This document shows, in pieces, positions 7,927 through 15,504 of a stretch of DNA of 64,000 nucleotides. The notes under the pieces were generated by a model. That model saw only the letters and a list, made by a program, of their open reading frames with translations, did not search any database and was not told the origin of the DNA. Position numbers and translations under genes: made by a program. The DNA is from an uncultured Lachnospiraceae bacterium (GTDB lineage Bacteria; Bacillota; Clostridia; Lachnospirales; Lachnospiraceae). Where the stretch lies: the NCBI GenBank assembly GCA_947577185.1, contig CANPUE010000009.1, positions 1-64,000 of the forward strand, written 5' to 3'. Numbering within the stretch: position 1 is the first letter of the stretch; each line of letters opens with the position of its first letter.

Positions 7927-9046
7927 AACAGTTAAGAAAACAGACGATTTCAGGCAGATGAAGACAAAAATGTTTTTCCATATAATAGGTATGTTTATCA
8001 TTTCACTTTGCTGTATCTATCTGGGCGCCCGTTTTTTACAGGGCAGCTTTGGAAACTGGATGGTTGCGGTAAATCAAAAATGGTTTCATCTGGACTTTGA
8101 TTCGGCAAAGACTCTATACCGATGGACATTCCGTAATCGCCTTGAATTCGTGTTTACTGTCGGAGCAGTCATTGTTTTTTTAGTTATATTTCGTGTTTAC
8201 CTGAATCGCTTAACAAAGTATTTTCAGGAGATTAATCAGGGAATTGACGGGTTACTCAATGAAAGTGCAGGAGAGGTGTCTCTGTCCCCGGAGCTTTCCG
8301 TTACGGAAAAAAAGATTAATGTAATAAAGCGTACCATTGAAAAACAGAAACTTGATATGAAGCTGGCGGAGCAGCGAAAAAATGATATGGTTATGTATCT
8401 GGCGCATGATCTGAAAACGCCCCTTGCCTCTGTTATAGGTTACCTGAATTTGCTGCGGGATGAGGGGCAGATCTCTGAGGAACTGCGGCAGAAATATCTT
8501 ACCGTTACACTGGATAAGGCAGAACGACTGGAAGACCTGATCAATGAATTTTTTGAAATAGCAAAGTTTAATCTGTCAAATATAACGCTCCAGTACAGCA
8601 GGATAAGCCTGATGCGGCTGCTTGAAATGCTTCTGTTTGAATTTCAGCCAATGCTCCATGAGAAGAACCTGAACTGTAACCTTATGATCTCAGCGGATAT
8701 TGCGATAAGGTGTGATGCGGACAAAATTGAGCGCGTATTTGATAATATACTGAAAAATTCAGTTATTTACAGCTTTGAGGGTACGGACATAGACATTTTA
8801 GTCAACAGACAGGGTGAAAATGCAGAAATTACATTTACCAACCGCGGCAATACCATTCCGGAAGAAAAATTGGATCAGATATTTGAACAGTTCTACAGGC
8901 TTGATGTTTCCAGAAGCACAGGCAGCGGCGGGGCGGGTCTTGGCCTTGCCATAGCAAAACAGATCGTTGAGCTTCATCATGGGTCAATTATAGCAAGAAG
9001 TGAAAATGAGATGGTTGAATTTAAAGTCATATTACCGGTTTCGTAG
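7916..9046 (+). CDS. vanS: VanS-type sensor histidine kinase
   Basis: A 376-residue membrane kinase. Two membrane segments (about residues 22-42 and 82-100) bracket a short external loop. The H-box LAHDLKTPLASVIGY has His164, followed by an N-box (FDNILKNSV) and glycine boxes (GGAGLGLAIA) of the HATPase domain. The likely start is TTG at 7916, overlapping vanR; ATG at 7959 is the alternative. It should detect glycopeptide or a related envelope signal and phosphorylate the upstream VanR. A strong terminator follows, separating the regulators from the effector genes. Confidence 0.85.
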   Translation: MKSRTVKKTDDFRQMKTKMFFHIIGMFIISLCCIYLGARFLQGSFGNWMVAVNQKWFHLDFDSAKTLYRWTFRNRLEFVFTVGAVIVFLVIFRVYLNRLTKYFQEINQGIDGLLNESAGEVSLSPELSVTEKKINVIKRTIEKQKLDMKLAEQRKNDMVMYLAHDLKTPLASVIGYLNLLRDEGQISEELRQKYLTVTLDKAERLEDLINEFFEIAKFNLSNITLQYSRISLMRLLEMLLFEFQPMLHEKNLNCNLMISADIAIRCDADKIERVFDNILKNSVIYSFEGTDIDILVNRQGENAEITFTNRGNTIPEEKLDQIFEQFYRLDVSRSTGSGGAGLGLAIAKQIVELHHGSIIARSENEMVEFKVILPVS

Positions 9047-9107
9047 GGAAATCGTAAGAAATTCCGAAGAAAATCAACAGAATACTTTATGCGTAAACAA
9101 ATAAATC

Positions 9108-9160
9108 GCACTCCTGTTATTGGTACAATAATTGTGCCAATAACAGGAGTGCTTTTTTAT
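9108..9160 (+). terminator. Strong terminator between vanS and vanW
   Basis: Perfect 16-bp inverted repeat (9108-9123 with 9137-9152) directly followed by TTTTTTATT. The effector genes therefore need their own promoter in the next ~60 nt, or readthrough. Confidence 0.85.
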
Positions 9161-9216
9161 TCTATAGACAATTGCCGTAACCGCATTGGTCATCATAAAA
9201 GAGAGGAGCCGTTTAT

Positions 9217-10050
9217 ATGTCAAGAAAAAGGCTGACACAGATATTTCCTTTTCTGCTTCCGCTTCGCAGATGGCAGAGGAAGAATTTTTTTTATTTTCAA
9301 ATGTGGAAGGATGGGAACCGGTATGCAAAAAAGATAGCTGATAAATCATTGCCTTACATGGTATTTGAAACTTCGATACGAATGCTGAATGAAAACAGCG
9401 GCTTTGATATGCAATACCAGATAAACAAAGTGCACAATCTGAAACTCGCTGCCAGGACGCTTAACCGGGTCGTGATCGAACCGGGTGAAACCTTTTCCTT
9501 CTGGCAGCTTGTAAGACGGGCAGACCGGGAAGAAAAATACAAAGATGGATTAAACCTTGTTGACGGAAAAATTGTTGCATCCTATGGCGGGGGACTGTGC
9601 ATGCTGAGTGATACGCTTTTCTGGATGTTCCTGCATACGCCTTTGACGATTGTGGAACGTCACGGACACGCGGTTAAATCGTTCCCGTCGACAGCAGAAG
9701 ATATTCCCTGCGGAACGGATGCCACAGTGGGCGAGGGCTGGCTTGATCTGAAAGTCCGGAATGAGACAGATCATACATTTCAGATTGAAATCAATTTTGA
9801 TGATAGCGATATGCACGGACGTATTTTATCAGAAAGGGTCGTGGGCTTATCGTATTGCGTTTTCAATTCATCTGTTTCTTACAGGAAACAGGGGCAGAAA
9901 ATATACCAGATTGCGCCTGTCTGCCGCAGGGAAACGGACAGCGGTAGCGGATGGCAGACGGAGCGGGCGTTGTATGTCAATCAATGCGAGATAGCTTACA
10001 GGCTCTCAGATGAGATAAAAATTGAGGAAGGCGGTACACAGAATGGATAA
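9217..10050 (+). CDS. vanW: VanW family protein
   Basis: A 277-residue protein of the VanW family, a companion of vanB and vanG clusters with no settled biochemical role. The family core is visible as VIEPGETFSFWQLV and YGGGLCMLSDTLFWM (about residues 88-135), then HGHAVKSFPS. GAGAGGAG sits upstream of the ATG. No signal peptide is obvious. Its last codons overlap the start of vanG by 8 bp, so the two are translationally coupled. In vanG clusters VanW normally precedes the ligase, as here. Confidence 0.9.
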   Translation: MSRKRLTQIFPFLLPLRRWQRKNFFYFQMWKDGNRYAKKIADKSLPYMVFETSIRMLNENSGFDMQYQINKVHNLKLAARTLNRVVIEPGETFSFWQLVRRADREEKYKDGLNLVDGKIVASYGGGLCMLSDTLFWMFLHTPLTIVERHGHAVKSFPSTAEDIPCGTDATVGEGWLDLKVRNETDHTFQIEINFDDSDMHGRILSERVVGLSYCVFNSSVSYRKQGQKIYQIAPVCRRETDSGSGWQTERALYVNQCEIAYRLSDEIKIEEGGTQNG

Positions 10051-11089
10051 AAAAAGGATAGCCGTTATTTTCGGAGGCAATTCTACAGAATATGAGGTGT
10101 CGCTGCAATCTGCATATGCAGTTCTGGACAATATCAATACAGACAGATTTGATGTGATTCCAATCGGAATCACCAGAGACGGGGAGTGGTATCACTATAC
10201 AGGCGACAAAGAAAAGATAAGCGCCAATACATGGTTTGAGGACAGTAAAAATCTGTTTCCTGTTGTCGTTTCGCAGTGCCGTTTCGTGAAAGGGATGTTA
10301 GAACTTGATGCAGACAGTTACCATGTCATAAAAACAGACCTGGCATTTCCGGTACTGCATGGGAAGAACGGTGAAGACGGTACACTGCAGGGACTGTTTG
10401 AACTGGCGGGAATCCCCGTTGTCGGATGCGATACACTTTCCTCGGCAATCTGCATGGATAAGGACCGGGCACATAAACTGGTCAGCCTTACGGGAATATC
10501 CGTTCCGAAATCCGTAACGTTCAGATGTTCCAGCAGGGAAGCGGCGTTGAAAGAGGTGGAAGAAAAGCTTCTCTATCCGCTTTTTGTAAAGCCTGTCCGT
10601 GCAGGCTCCTCTTTTGGCATAACAAGGATAACAGAAAAGAAAGAACTGGACGCAGCCATAGACCTGGCATTTGAACATGATACGGAAGTCATCATTGAGG
10701 AGGAAGTAAAAGGGTTTGAAGTGGGATGTGCGATTCTTGGCATTGATACCCTGACGGTAGGAAGAGTTGACGAAATCGAACTGTCGGGAGGGTTCTTTGA
10801 CTACACTGAGAAATATACACTGAAATCCTCCAAAATTTATATGCCTGCAAGAGTCGGGGCGGAAGCAGAGAAACGGATACAGGAAGCAGCGATGATAATA
10901 TACAGGGCTTTGGGATGTTCGGGATTTGCAAGGGTGGATCTGTTTTACACACCGTCCGGGGAGATTGTATTTAATGAGGTGAATACGATCCCGGGCTTTA
11001 CTGCCCATAGCCGTTATCCTGGCATGATGAAGGGAATCGGCCTGTCTTTCCGGGAAATGCTGGAGCGGCTGACGGGATTATATCTGTGA
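10043..11089 (+). CDS. vanG: D-alanine--D-serine ligase VanG
   Basis: A 348-residue ATP-grasp ligase matching VanG in length and in long segments I recognise: RIAVIFGGNSTEYEVSLQSA at the N-terminus, then FPVLHGKNGEDGTLQG (about 103-118), KPVRAGSSFGIT (183-194) and NEVNTIPGF (311-319). The EKYT motif (256-259) is typical of the D-Ser-adding VanC/E/G type rather than the D-Lac-adding VanA/B type. It would make D-Ala-D-Ser for peptidoglycan precursors, lowering vancomycin affinity. The start is ATG 10043, overlapping the vanW stop; the longer TTG frame at 10022 is unlikely. Confidence 0.95.
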   Translation: MDKKRIAVIFGGNSTEYEVSLQSAYAVLDNINTDRFDVIPIGITRDGEWYHYTGDKEKISANTWFEDSKNLFPVVVSQCRFVKGMLELDADSYHVIKTDLAFPVLHGKNGEDGTLQGLFELAGIPVVGCDTLSSAICMDKDRAHKLVSLTGISVPKSVTFRCSSREAALKEVEEKLLYPLFVKPVRAGSSFGITRITEKKELDAAIDLAFEHDTEVIIEEEVKGFEVGCAILGIDTLTVGRVDEIELSGGFFDYTEKYTLKSSKIYMPARVGAEAEKRIQEAAMIIYRALGCSGFARVDLFYTPSGEIVFNEVNTIPGFTAHSRYPGMMKGIGLSFREMLERLTGLYL

Positions 11090-11105
11090 CGGGAAGGAGA
11101 GCATT

Positions 11106-11579
11106 GTGAGTATCAGAAGAAGAATCATTGATTATTCAAGAGGAAATAATCTGCGCCATTTCTGGCGGCTGTACAGACTGCAGAAAAAGACGGGAGAGGG
11201 GCCTGTACATGATATTCTTACATTTATGATGAGCCGGTGCGCCCACAGGCATGGAGGATATATCGGCCCTGACACGGTCATAAAAGACAATCTGACACTT
11301 CCGCATGGGCTGCATGGGATTTTTATTTCAAGATATGCGCAGATCGGGGAAAACTGCTGGATTTACCAGAATGTAACGATTGGCGAAGTGAACAGGAAAG
11401 CGCCGGTCATAGGGGACAACTGTCTGATTGGGGCAGGTGCGGTTATTATCGGGGGCGTTAAAATCGGAAGCAATGTGAAAGTGGGTGCAGGGGCAGTGGT
11501 AAACACGGATATTCCTGACGGCTGTACGGTTGTTTCACAGGCGGTACGCGTGATAGGGGGAAAGCAGGAAAATGAATAA
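11106..11579 (+). CDS. short serine-acetyltransferase-like protein
   Basis: A 157-residue left-handed beta-helix acyltransferase. GTG start at 11106 with AAGGAG 7 nt upstream. Hexapeptide repeats run from about residue 70 (IGENCWIYQNVTIGE, IGDNCLIGAGAVIIGG, IGSNVKVGAGAVV). The segment GLHGIFISRYAQIG has the His region of CysE-type serine O-acetyltransferases. The N-terminal helical domain of full CysE (about 270 residues) is reduced to some 45 residues. It sits between vanG and the racemase, where vanXY is found in classical vanG operons, and overlaps the racemase by 8 bp. The substrate is not proven; L- or D-serine is the natural guess from context. Confidence 0.8.
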   Translation: MSIRRRIIDYSRGNNLRHFWRLYRLQKKTGEGPVHDILTFMMSRCAHRHGGYIGPDTVIKDNLTLPHGLHGIFISRYAQIGENCWIYQNVTIGEVNRKAPVIGDNCLIGAGAVIIGGVKIGSNVKVGAGAVVNTDIPDGCTVVSQAVRVIGGKQENE

Positions 11580-12774
11580 CATATCATTGAAAACGGGACG
11601 TGCATGGATAGAAGTCAATGTAGAGAATCTGCGTCATAATGTAGAAATCCTGAACAGGGCGATGCAGCCGGGATGTGAACTGATGGCTGTTGTAAAGGCG
11701 CAGGCATACGGGCATGGGGCCGTCCTGACTGCTTCCCGTCTTAATAAGATGGGAGTCCGCGCATTTGCCGTGGCGACGGTTGATGAAGGCATAACTTTAC
11801 GGGAAGCCGGCGTCTGTGGGGAGATACTGATACTTGGGTACACCCAGGTGAGTCGGGCATCCCAACTGAAGGAATATGACCTGATGCAGACTCTCATCAG
11901 CTTTGAATATGCAGAAGCGCTGAATCATCAGGGGACTGCCGTCAAGGTACACATCAAAATAGATACAGGTATGCACAGGCTTGGGATAGCAAGTGAGGAG
12001 CTGTCTGCGGTGCAGAAAATTTTCCGGATGCAAAATCTGAAAGTGTGCGGGATGTTTACCCATCTGTGCTGCTCGGACAGCAGACATCCGGATGACATTG
12101 CCTTTACCAAAGGACAGATTGATAACTTCTACAGTATGACAGATGCCTTGCGCAGCTGCGGGATAATCCTGCCGAAGTTACATATTCAGAGCAGCTACGG
12201 ACTTTTGAACTATCCTGATCTTGCCTGCGATTATGTGAGAGCTGGCATCGCCCTGTATGGAGTTCTCAGTTCTCCGGATGATGATACCGTATTAAAACCG
12301 GACCTGCGTCCGGTGTTCTCCCTGAAAAGCCGGGTGGTGCTGATCAGGAACGTGAAGGCCGGTGAGAGCGTTGGATATGGCAGGCGCTTTATCGCGCGGC
12401 GTGATACACGGATCGCCATTCTGCCGGTCGGGTATGGCGACGGCTTTCCGGGAAATCTGTCCGACGGAAAAGGCAGTGTACTGATCAGGCAGTCTGTCGT
12501 GCCTGTTGCCGGACGCATCTGCATGGATCAGCTTGCCGTGGATATCACAGACACAGAAGGCGTGTCAGTGGGGGACATAGCAACACTGGCAGGTGCGGAA
12601 GGATATGATAAATTGTCCGTCCCTGCAGTCGCGGACCGCTCCGGCAGCATCAGCAATGAGCTGCTGTGCAGGATGGGGGCAAGGCTGCCTGTCATTGCCA
12701 GCGATACGGTATCTCAGGGATCGGATGAAACCAGGCCCTGCTGTTCGTTTCATAAAAATTCTGCTGTCAAATAA
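11572..12774 (+). CDS. PLP serine/alanine racemase (VanT racemase-like)
   Basis: A 400-residue fold-III PLP racemase. Lys42 in VVKAQAYGHG is the cofactor lysine and Tyr269 in SVGYGRRF the second catalytic base. In the C-terminal motif the usual ISYE is ISNE, with Asn362 at the position equivalent to Tyr354 of Bacillus alanine racemase. VanT has Asn there, and Tyr-to-Asn exchange is known to open the site to serine. VanT normally carries an N-terminal membrane domain for serine uptake; this protein is soluble. It is the last gene of the coupled set and should supply D-Ser (or D-Ala) to VanG. A polar tail of about 20 residues follows the domain. Confidence 0.85.
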   Translation: MNNISLKTGRAWIEVNVENLRHNVEILNRAMQPGCELMAVVKAQAYGHGAVLTASRLNKMGVRAFAVATVDEGITLREAGVCGEILILGYTQVSRASQLKEYDLMQTLISFEYAEALNHQGTAVKVHIKIDTGMHRLGIASEELSAVQKIFRMQNLKVCGMFTHLCCSDSRHPDDIAFTKGQIDNFYSMTDALRSCGIILPKLHIQSSYGLLNYPDLACDYVRAGIALYGVLSSPDDDTVLKPDLRPVFSLKSRVVLIRNVKAGESVGYGRRFIARRDTRIAILPVGYGDGFPGNLSDGKGSVLIRQSVVPVAGRICMDQLAVDITDTEGVSVGDIATLAGAEGYDKLSVPAVADRSGSISNELLCRMGARLPVIASDTVSQGSDETRPCCSFHKNSAVK

Positions 12775-12795
12775 ATGATTTAACCTTTCAACCGT

Positions 12796-12897
12796 TCAGC
12801 GTTCTTCCCTAAAGTCAAATAAATCTTCAATCGTAACTTCAAATACTTTTGACAGGAATCTAAAGTTGCATTTTTTTAAGAGAAATGATAGACTTAA
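12796..12897 (-). pseudogene. C-terminal remnant of an XRE regulator
   Basis: The minus strand reads FRFLSKVFEVTIEDLFDF then REER-stop. This is the typical end of a Cro/C1-type helix-turn-helix regulator (the ALNV.IEDLFDF pattern). No N-terminal half or start is present upstream. XRE regulators of this kind (VanU) accompany some vanG clusters, so this may be a fragment of such a gene. Confidence 0.4.
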
Positions 12898-12901
12898 AAA
12901 A

Positions 12902-12918
12902 ATACTTTAATAAAGTAT
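12902..12918. promoter_or_regulatory. Palindromic operator before ROK gene
   Basis: A perfect palindrome (ATACTTTA-A-TAAAGTAT) lies 11 nt before the ROK repressor start. Its half site TAATAAAGTA recurs twice upstream of the dehydrogenase at about 14236-14262. An autoregulatory operator is the simple reading. Confidence 0.55.
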
Positions 12919-12928
12919 GGGTGATGTT

Positions 12929-14056
12929 ATGGATAAGAAAAAAATAACCAATATGGAAGTAAAGAGGAAAAACAGGAATGAGGTTTTCCGCTATATCTGT
13001 AAACAGGGAACGGTGTCAAACCCTGATATTTCATATAATATGAAGATCAGCCTGCCTACGGCAACACAGATTACAAAAGAGCTGATGGCGGAAGGTCTGT
13101 TGGAGGAAAAAGGAGAACTGCAGTCAACCGGAGGGAGAAGAGCGAAAGCCTTATCGGCGGTTGTGAATGCCAGGCTGGCGGTGGGGCTGGATATTACCAG
13201 GAACCATATTGCGCTGGTGCTGACCAATATCGTGGGAGAAATTCTTAAATATGAGCGTATTCATCAGCCCTATGTTTTCGGAGAGGCTTATTATCAGGAA
13301 GTAAGTGAAAGGCTGGAACGTTTTCTGGATGAAAACGACGCTGACAGGGATAAGATTTTAGGGGTGGGAATATCCTTTCCGGGCATTATAGATTTGGATA
13401 AAGGCAAGATCACATATTCTCATATATTGGGCATAGAGGACATGCCGCTTGATTCAATAAGTGCCTTTTTTTCCTACCCATGTTTTTTCCTCAATGATGC
13501 AAATGCAGGGGCTTATGCGGAAGGGTTTCACAAAGATGAGGCGGAGCGTTTTTTTTATCTTTCATTAAGTAACACGGTGGGCGGAGCGATTTATAGTGGA
13601 AATGAACTGATCCAGGGCAAGAATTTCCGGTGTGGCGAAGTCGGGCATATGACGGTTGTTATGGATGGGGAAATCTGCTATTGCGGGAAAAAAGGATGTC
13701 TGGATGCTTATTGTGCTGCATGGCATTTGTCAGATGCGGCGGACGGGAAACTGGAACAGTTTTTCTGCCTGTTGGATCAGGGGGATGCAGAGGCAGTAAA
13801 GATATGGGATTCTTATACGGATTATCTGGCAATTGCAGTGAATAATATTTACATGCTTCTGGACTGCGACATTGTTTTAGGGGGCTATGTAGGGAGCTGT
13901 ATGGATACGCACCTTCAGGAACTACGGGATAAAGCGGCGGGGAGGAATACCTTTGGGGAGAAAGAACCTTATTTGAAAGCCTGCAATTATAAGGTGGCTG
14001 CGGCTGCATTGGGGGCAGCGCTGAAAGTGATAGAGATGTTTGTCAGCCAGATATAA
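12929..14056 (+). CDS. ROK family transcriptional repressor
   Basis: A 375-residue ROK (NagC/XylR-type) repressor: an N-terminal winged helix-turn-helix (about residues 15-75, NPDISYNMKISLPTATQITK) followed by a sugar-kinase-like ROK domain. The ROK signature is visible as GVGISFPGII, LNDANAGAYAEG and the zinc-binding CYCGKKGCLDAYC. The start at 12929 is preferred, with GGGTGAT just upstream, over 12917, which lies inside the palindrome. It likely represses itself and the following polyol genes until a sugar or sugar phosphate binds. Confidence 0.85.
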   Translation: MDKKKITNMEVKRKNRNEVFRYICKQGTVSNPDISYNMKISLPTATQITKELMAEGLLEEKGELQSTGGRRAKALSAVVNARLAVGLDITRNHIALVLTNIVGEILKYERIHQPYVFGEAYYQEVSERLERFLDENDADRDKILGVGISFPGIIDLDKGKITYSHILGIEDMPLDSISAFFSYPCFFLNDANAGAYAEGFHKDEAERFFYLSLSNTVGGAIYSGNELIQGKNFRCGEVGHMTVVMDGEICYCGKKGCLDAYCAAWHLSDAADGKLEQFFCLLDQGDAEAVKIWDSYTDYLAIAVNNIYMLLDCDIVLGGYVGSCMDTHLQELRDKAAGRNTFGEKEPYLKACNYKVAAAALGAALKVIEMFVSQI

Positions 14057-14183
14057 AATATTGGTGAAATAGCGTTAAAAGAGGTTTCAGAAATGAGACT
14101 TCTTTTTTTGTGTGCATTTTTGATGAAACAGAGGATAGTGTTTTGGCAAAAATAACGAAAATGTTGAATTGATAGAAAATATC

Positions 14184-14262
14184 TTGACAGAACGCGTTTT
14201 CCAAACTAATATAAAATACATAATAAAACTAATTAATAAAGTAATAAATAAAGTAATATAAA
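14184..14262 (+). promoter_or_regulatory. Promoter and half-sites for polyol operon
   Basis: TTGACA (14184-14189), 17 nt, TAATAT (14207-14212). The spacer contains GAACGCGTTTTCC, loosely cre-like, which could allow catabolite control. Downstream, at about 14236-14262, AATAAAGTAA occurs twice in tandem, matching half of the palindrome before the ROK gene. Confidence 0.65.
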
Positions 14263-14340
14263 AAGGAGGAAAGAAATAGAACGAAAGAGCAGTGGAACGA
14301 AATATCAATAAAAAATCAAAGAAAGATGGAGGGAATGATC

Positions 14341-15396
14341 ATGGAAGGAAAAATGAAAGCAGCGGTAATGCTGGGGATTGGCAAGATGGGATTTGAAGAG
14401 CGGGATATCCCGAAAGCGAAAGACAATGAAGTGCTTGTCAGGCTGGAGTATGTGGGAATCTGCGGCAGCGACCTGCATTATTACGAGACAGGAGCGATCG
14501 GTGATTATGTGGTAAAGCCGCCCTTTGTGCTCGGGCATGAGCCGGGTGGGACTGTGGTGGAAGTGGGGAAGGATGTGAAGCATTTGAAAGTCGGAGACCG
14601 GGTTGCGTTAGAGCCGGGTAAGACCTGCGGACACTGTGAGTTCTGTAAAACAGGGCGGTACAATCTCTGCCCGGATGTGGTATTTTTTGCAACGCCGCCA
14701 GTGGATGGGGTGTTTCAGGAATATGTGGCACATGAAGCGGATCTCTGCTTTAAGCTGCCTGAAAATGTAAGCACTATGGAAGGCGCACTGATCGAGCCTC
14801 TGGCGGTGGGATTCCATGTCGCTATGCAGGGAGGTGCAAGGGCCGGACAGACAGCGGTTGTCATGGGTGCAGGCTGTATCGGGCTTGTGACGATGATGGC
14901 TTTAAAGGCAATGGGCGTGTCGAAGGTTTATGTGGCAGATATCATGGAAAAACGTCTCCAGAAAGCGTTGGAGCTGGGTGCTGACGGTGTCATCAACGGG
15001 GCCCGGACAGACGCTGTGGAAGAAGTAAGGAAACTGACGGATGGAAAGGGCTGTGATCTGGCAGTGGAGACCGCAGGCACACAGGTTACGACAGTGCAGA
15101 CGATACATATGACGAAGAAAGGCGCTGTGATTGTGCTGGTAGGTTACAGCAAGAGCGGGGAAATGACGCTTCCCATGAGTCTTGCACTGGATAAGGAGCT
15201 GACGTTTAAGACAGTATTCCGTTACCGCCATATCTACCCGATGGCGATAGAGGCTGTTGCGGCAGGCAAGGTAAACCTGAAAGGAATTGTGACGGATATC
15301 TTCGGGCTTGATGAGGCACAGAAAGCCATGGATTACAGCGTGAACAATAAAGCGGATGTTGTAAAAGCAGTGATACAAATTGGCGGGCAGTCATAG
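14341..15396 (+). CDS. zinc-dependent polyol (sorbitol/xylitol) dehydrogenase
   Basis: A 351-residue medium-chain dehydrogenase. GGAGGG is placed for the ATG at 14341, not 14326. The catalytic zinc region reads GICGSDLHYYETG and GHEPGG. The structural zinc Cys set is CGHCEFCKTGRYNLC (about residues 95-110), and the Rossmann motif is MGAGCIGLV. The closest pattern is sorbitol/xylitol dehydrogenase, which oxidises polyols to ketoses with NAD+. Together with the symporter and the fructokinase-like gene downstream it suggests polyol uptake, oxidation to fructose or a similar ketose, and phosphorylation. Confidence 0.85.
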   Translation: MEGKMKAAVMLGIGKMGFEERDIPKAKDNEVLVRLEYVGICGSDLHYYETGAIGDYVVKPPFVLGHEPGGTVVEVGKDVKHLKVGDRVALEPGKTCGHCEFCKTGRYNLCPDVVFFATPPVDGVFQEYVAHEADLCFKLPENVSTMEGALIEPLAVGFHVAMQGGARAGQTAVVMGAGCIGLVTMMALKAMGVSKVYVADIMEKRLQKALELGADGVINGARTDAVEEVRKLTDGKGCDLAVETAGTQVTTVQTIHMTKKGAVIVLVGYSKSGEMTLPMSLALDKELTFKTVFRYRHIYPMAIEAVAAGKVNLKGIVTDIFGLDEAQKAMDYSVNNKADVVKAVIQIGGQS

Positions 15397-15401
15397 AGCA
15401 A

Positions 15402-15456
15402 TATACAAAACCCCGGAAACTGTACACCGGATTGTTTTCGGGGTTTTGTATATGGG
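15402..15456 (+). terminator. Hairpin after dehydrogenase gene
   Basis: An 18-bp nearly perfect inverted repeat (15402-15419 with 15435-15452). The right arm contains a T-rich stretch but no clean T-run follows. It is either a weak terminator or an mRNA-stabilising hairpin that lowers expression of the symporter. Confidence 0.6.
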
Positions 15457-15504
15457 TTCGGAAATGCAGGGATGGAGGATTTATAAAAGAAGAGGAGGAT
15501 TGTA

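Noticed and set aside
14187..14203. cre site for CcpA before the polyol operon
   Set aside because: GAACGCGTTTTCC is only loosely cre-like and lies in the promoter spacer; not strong enough for its own entry.
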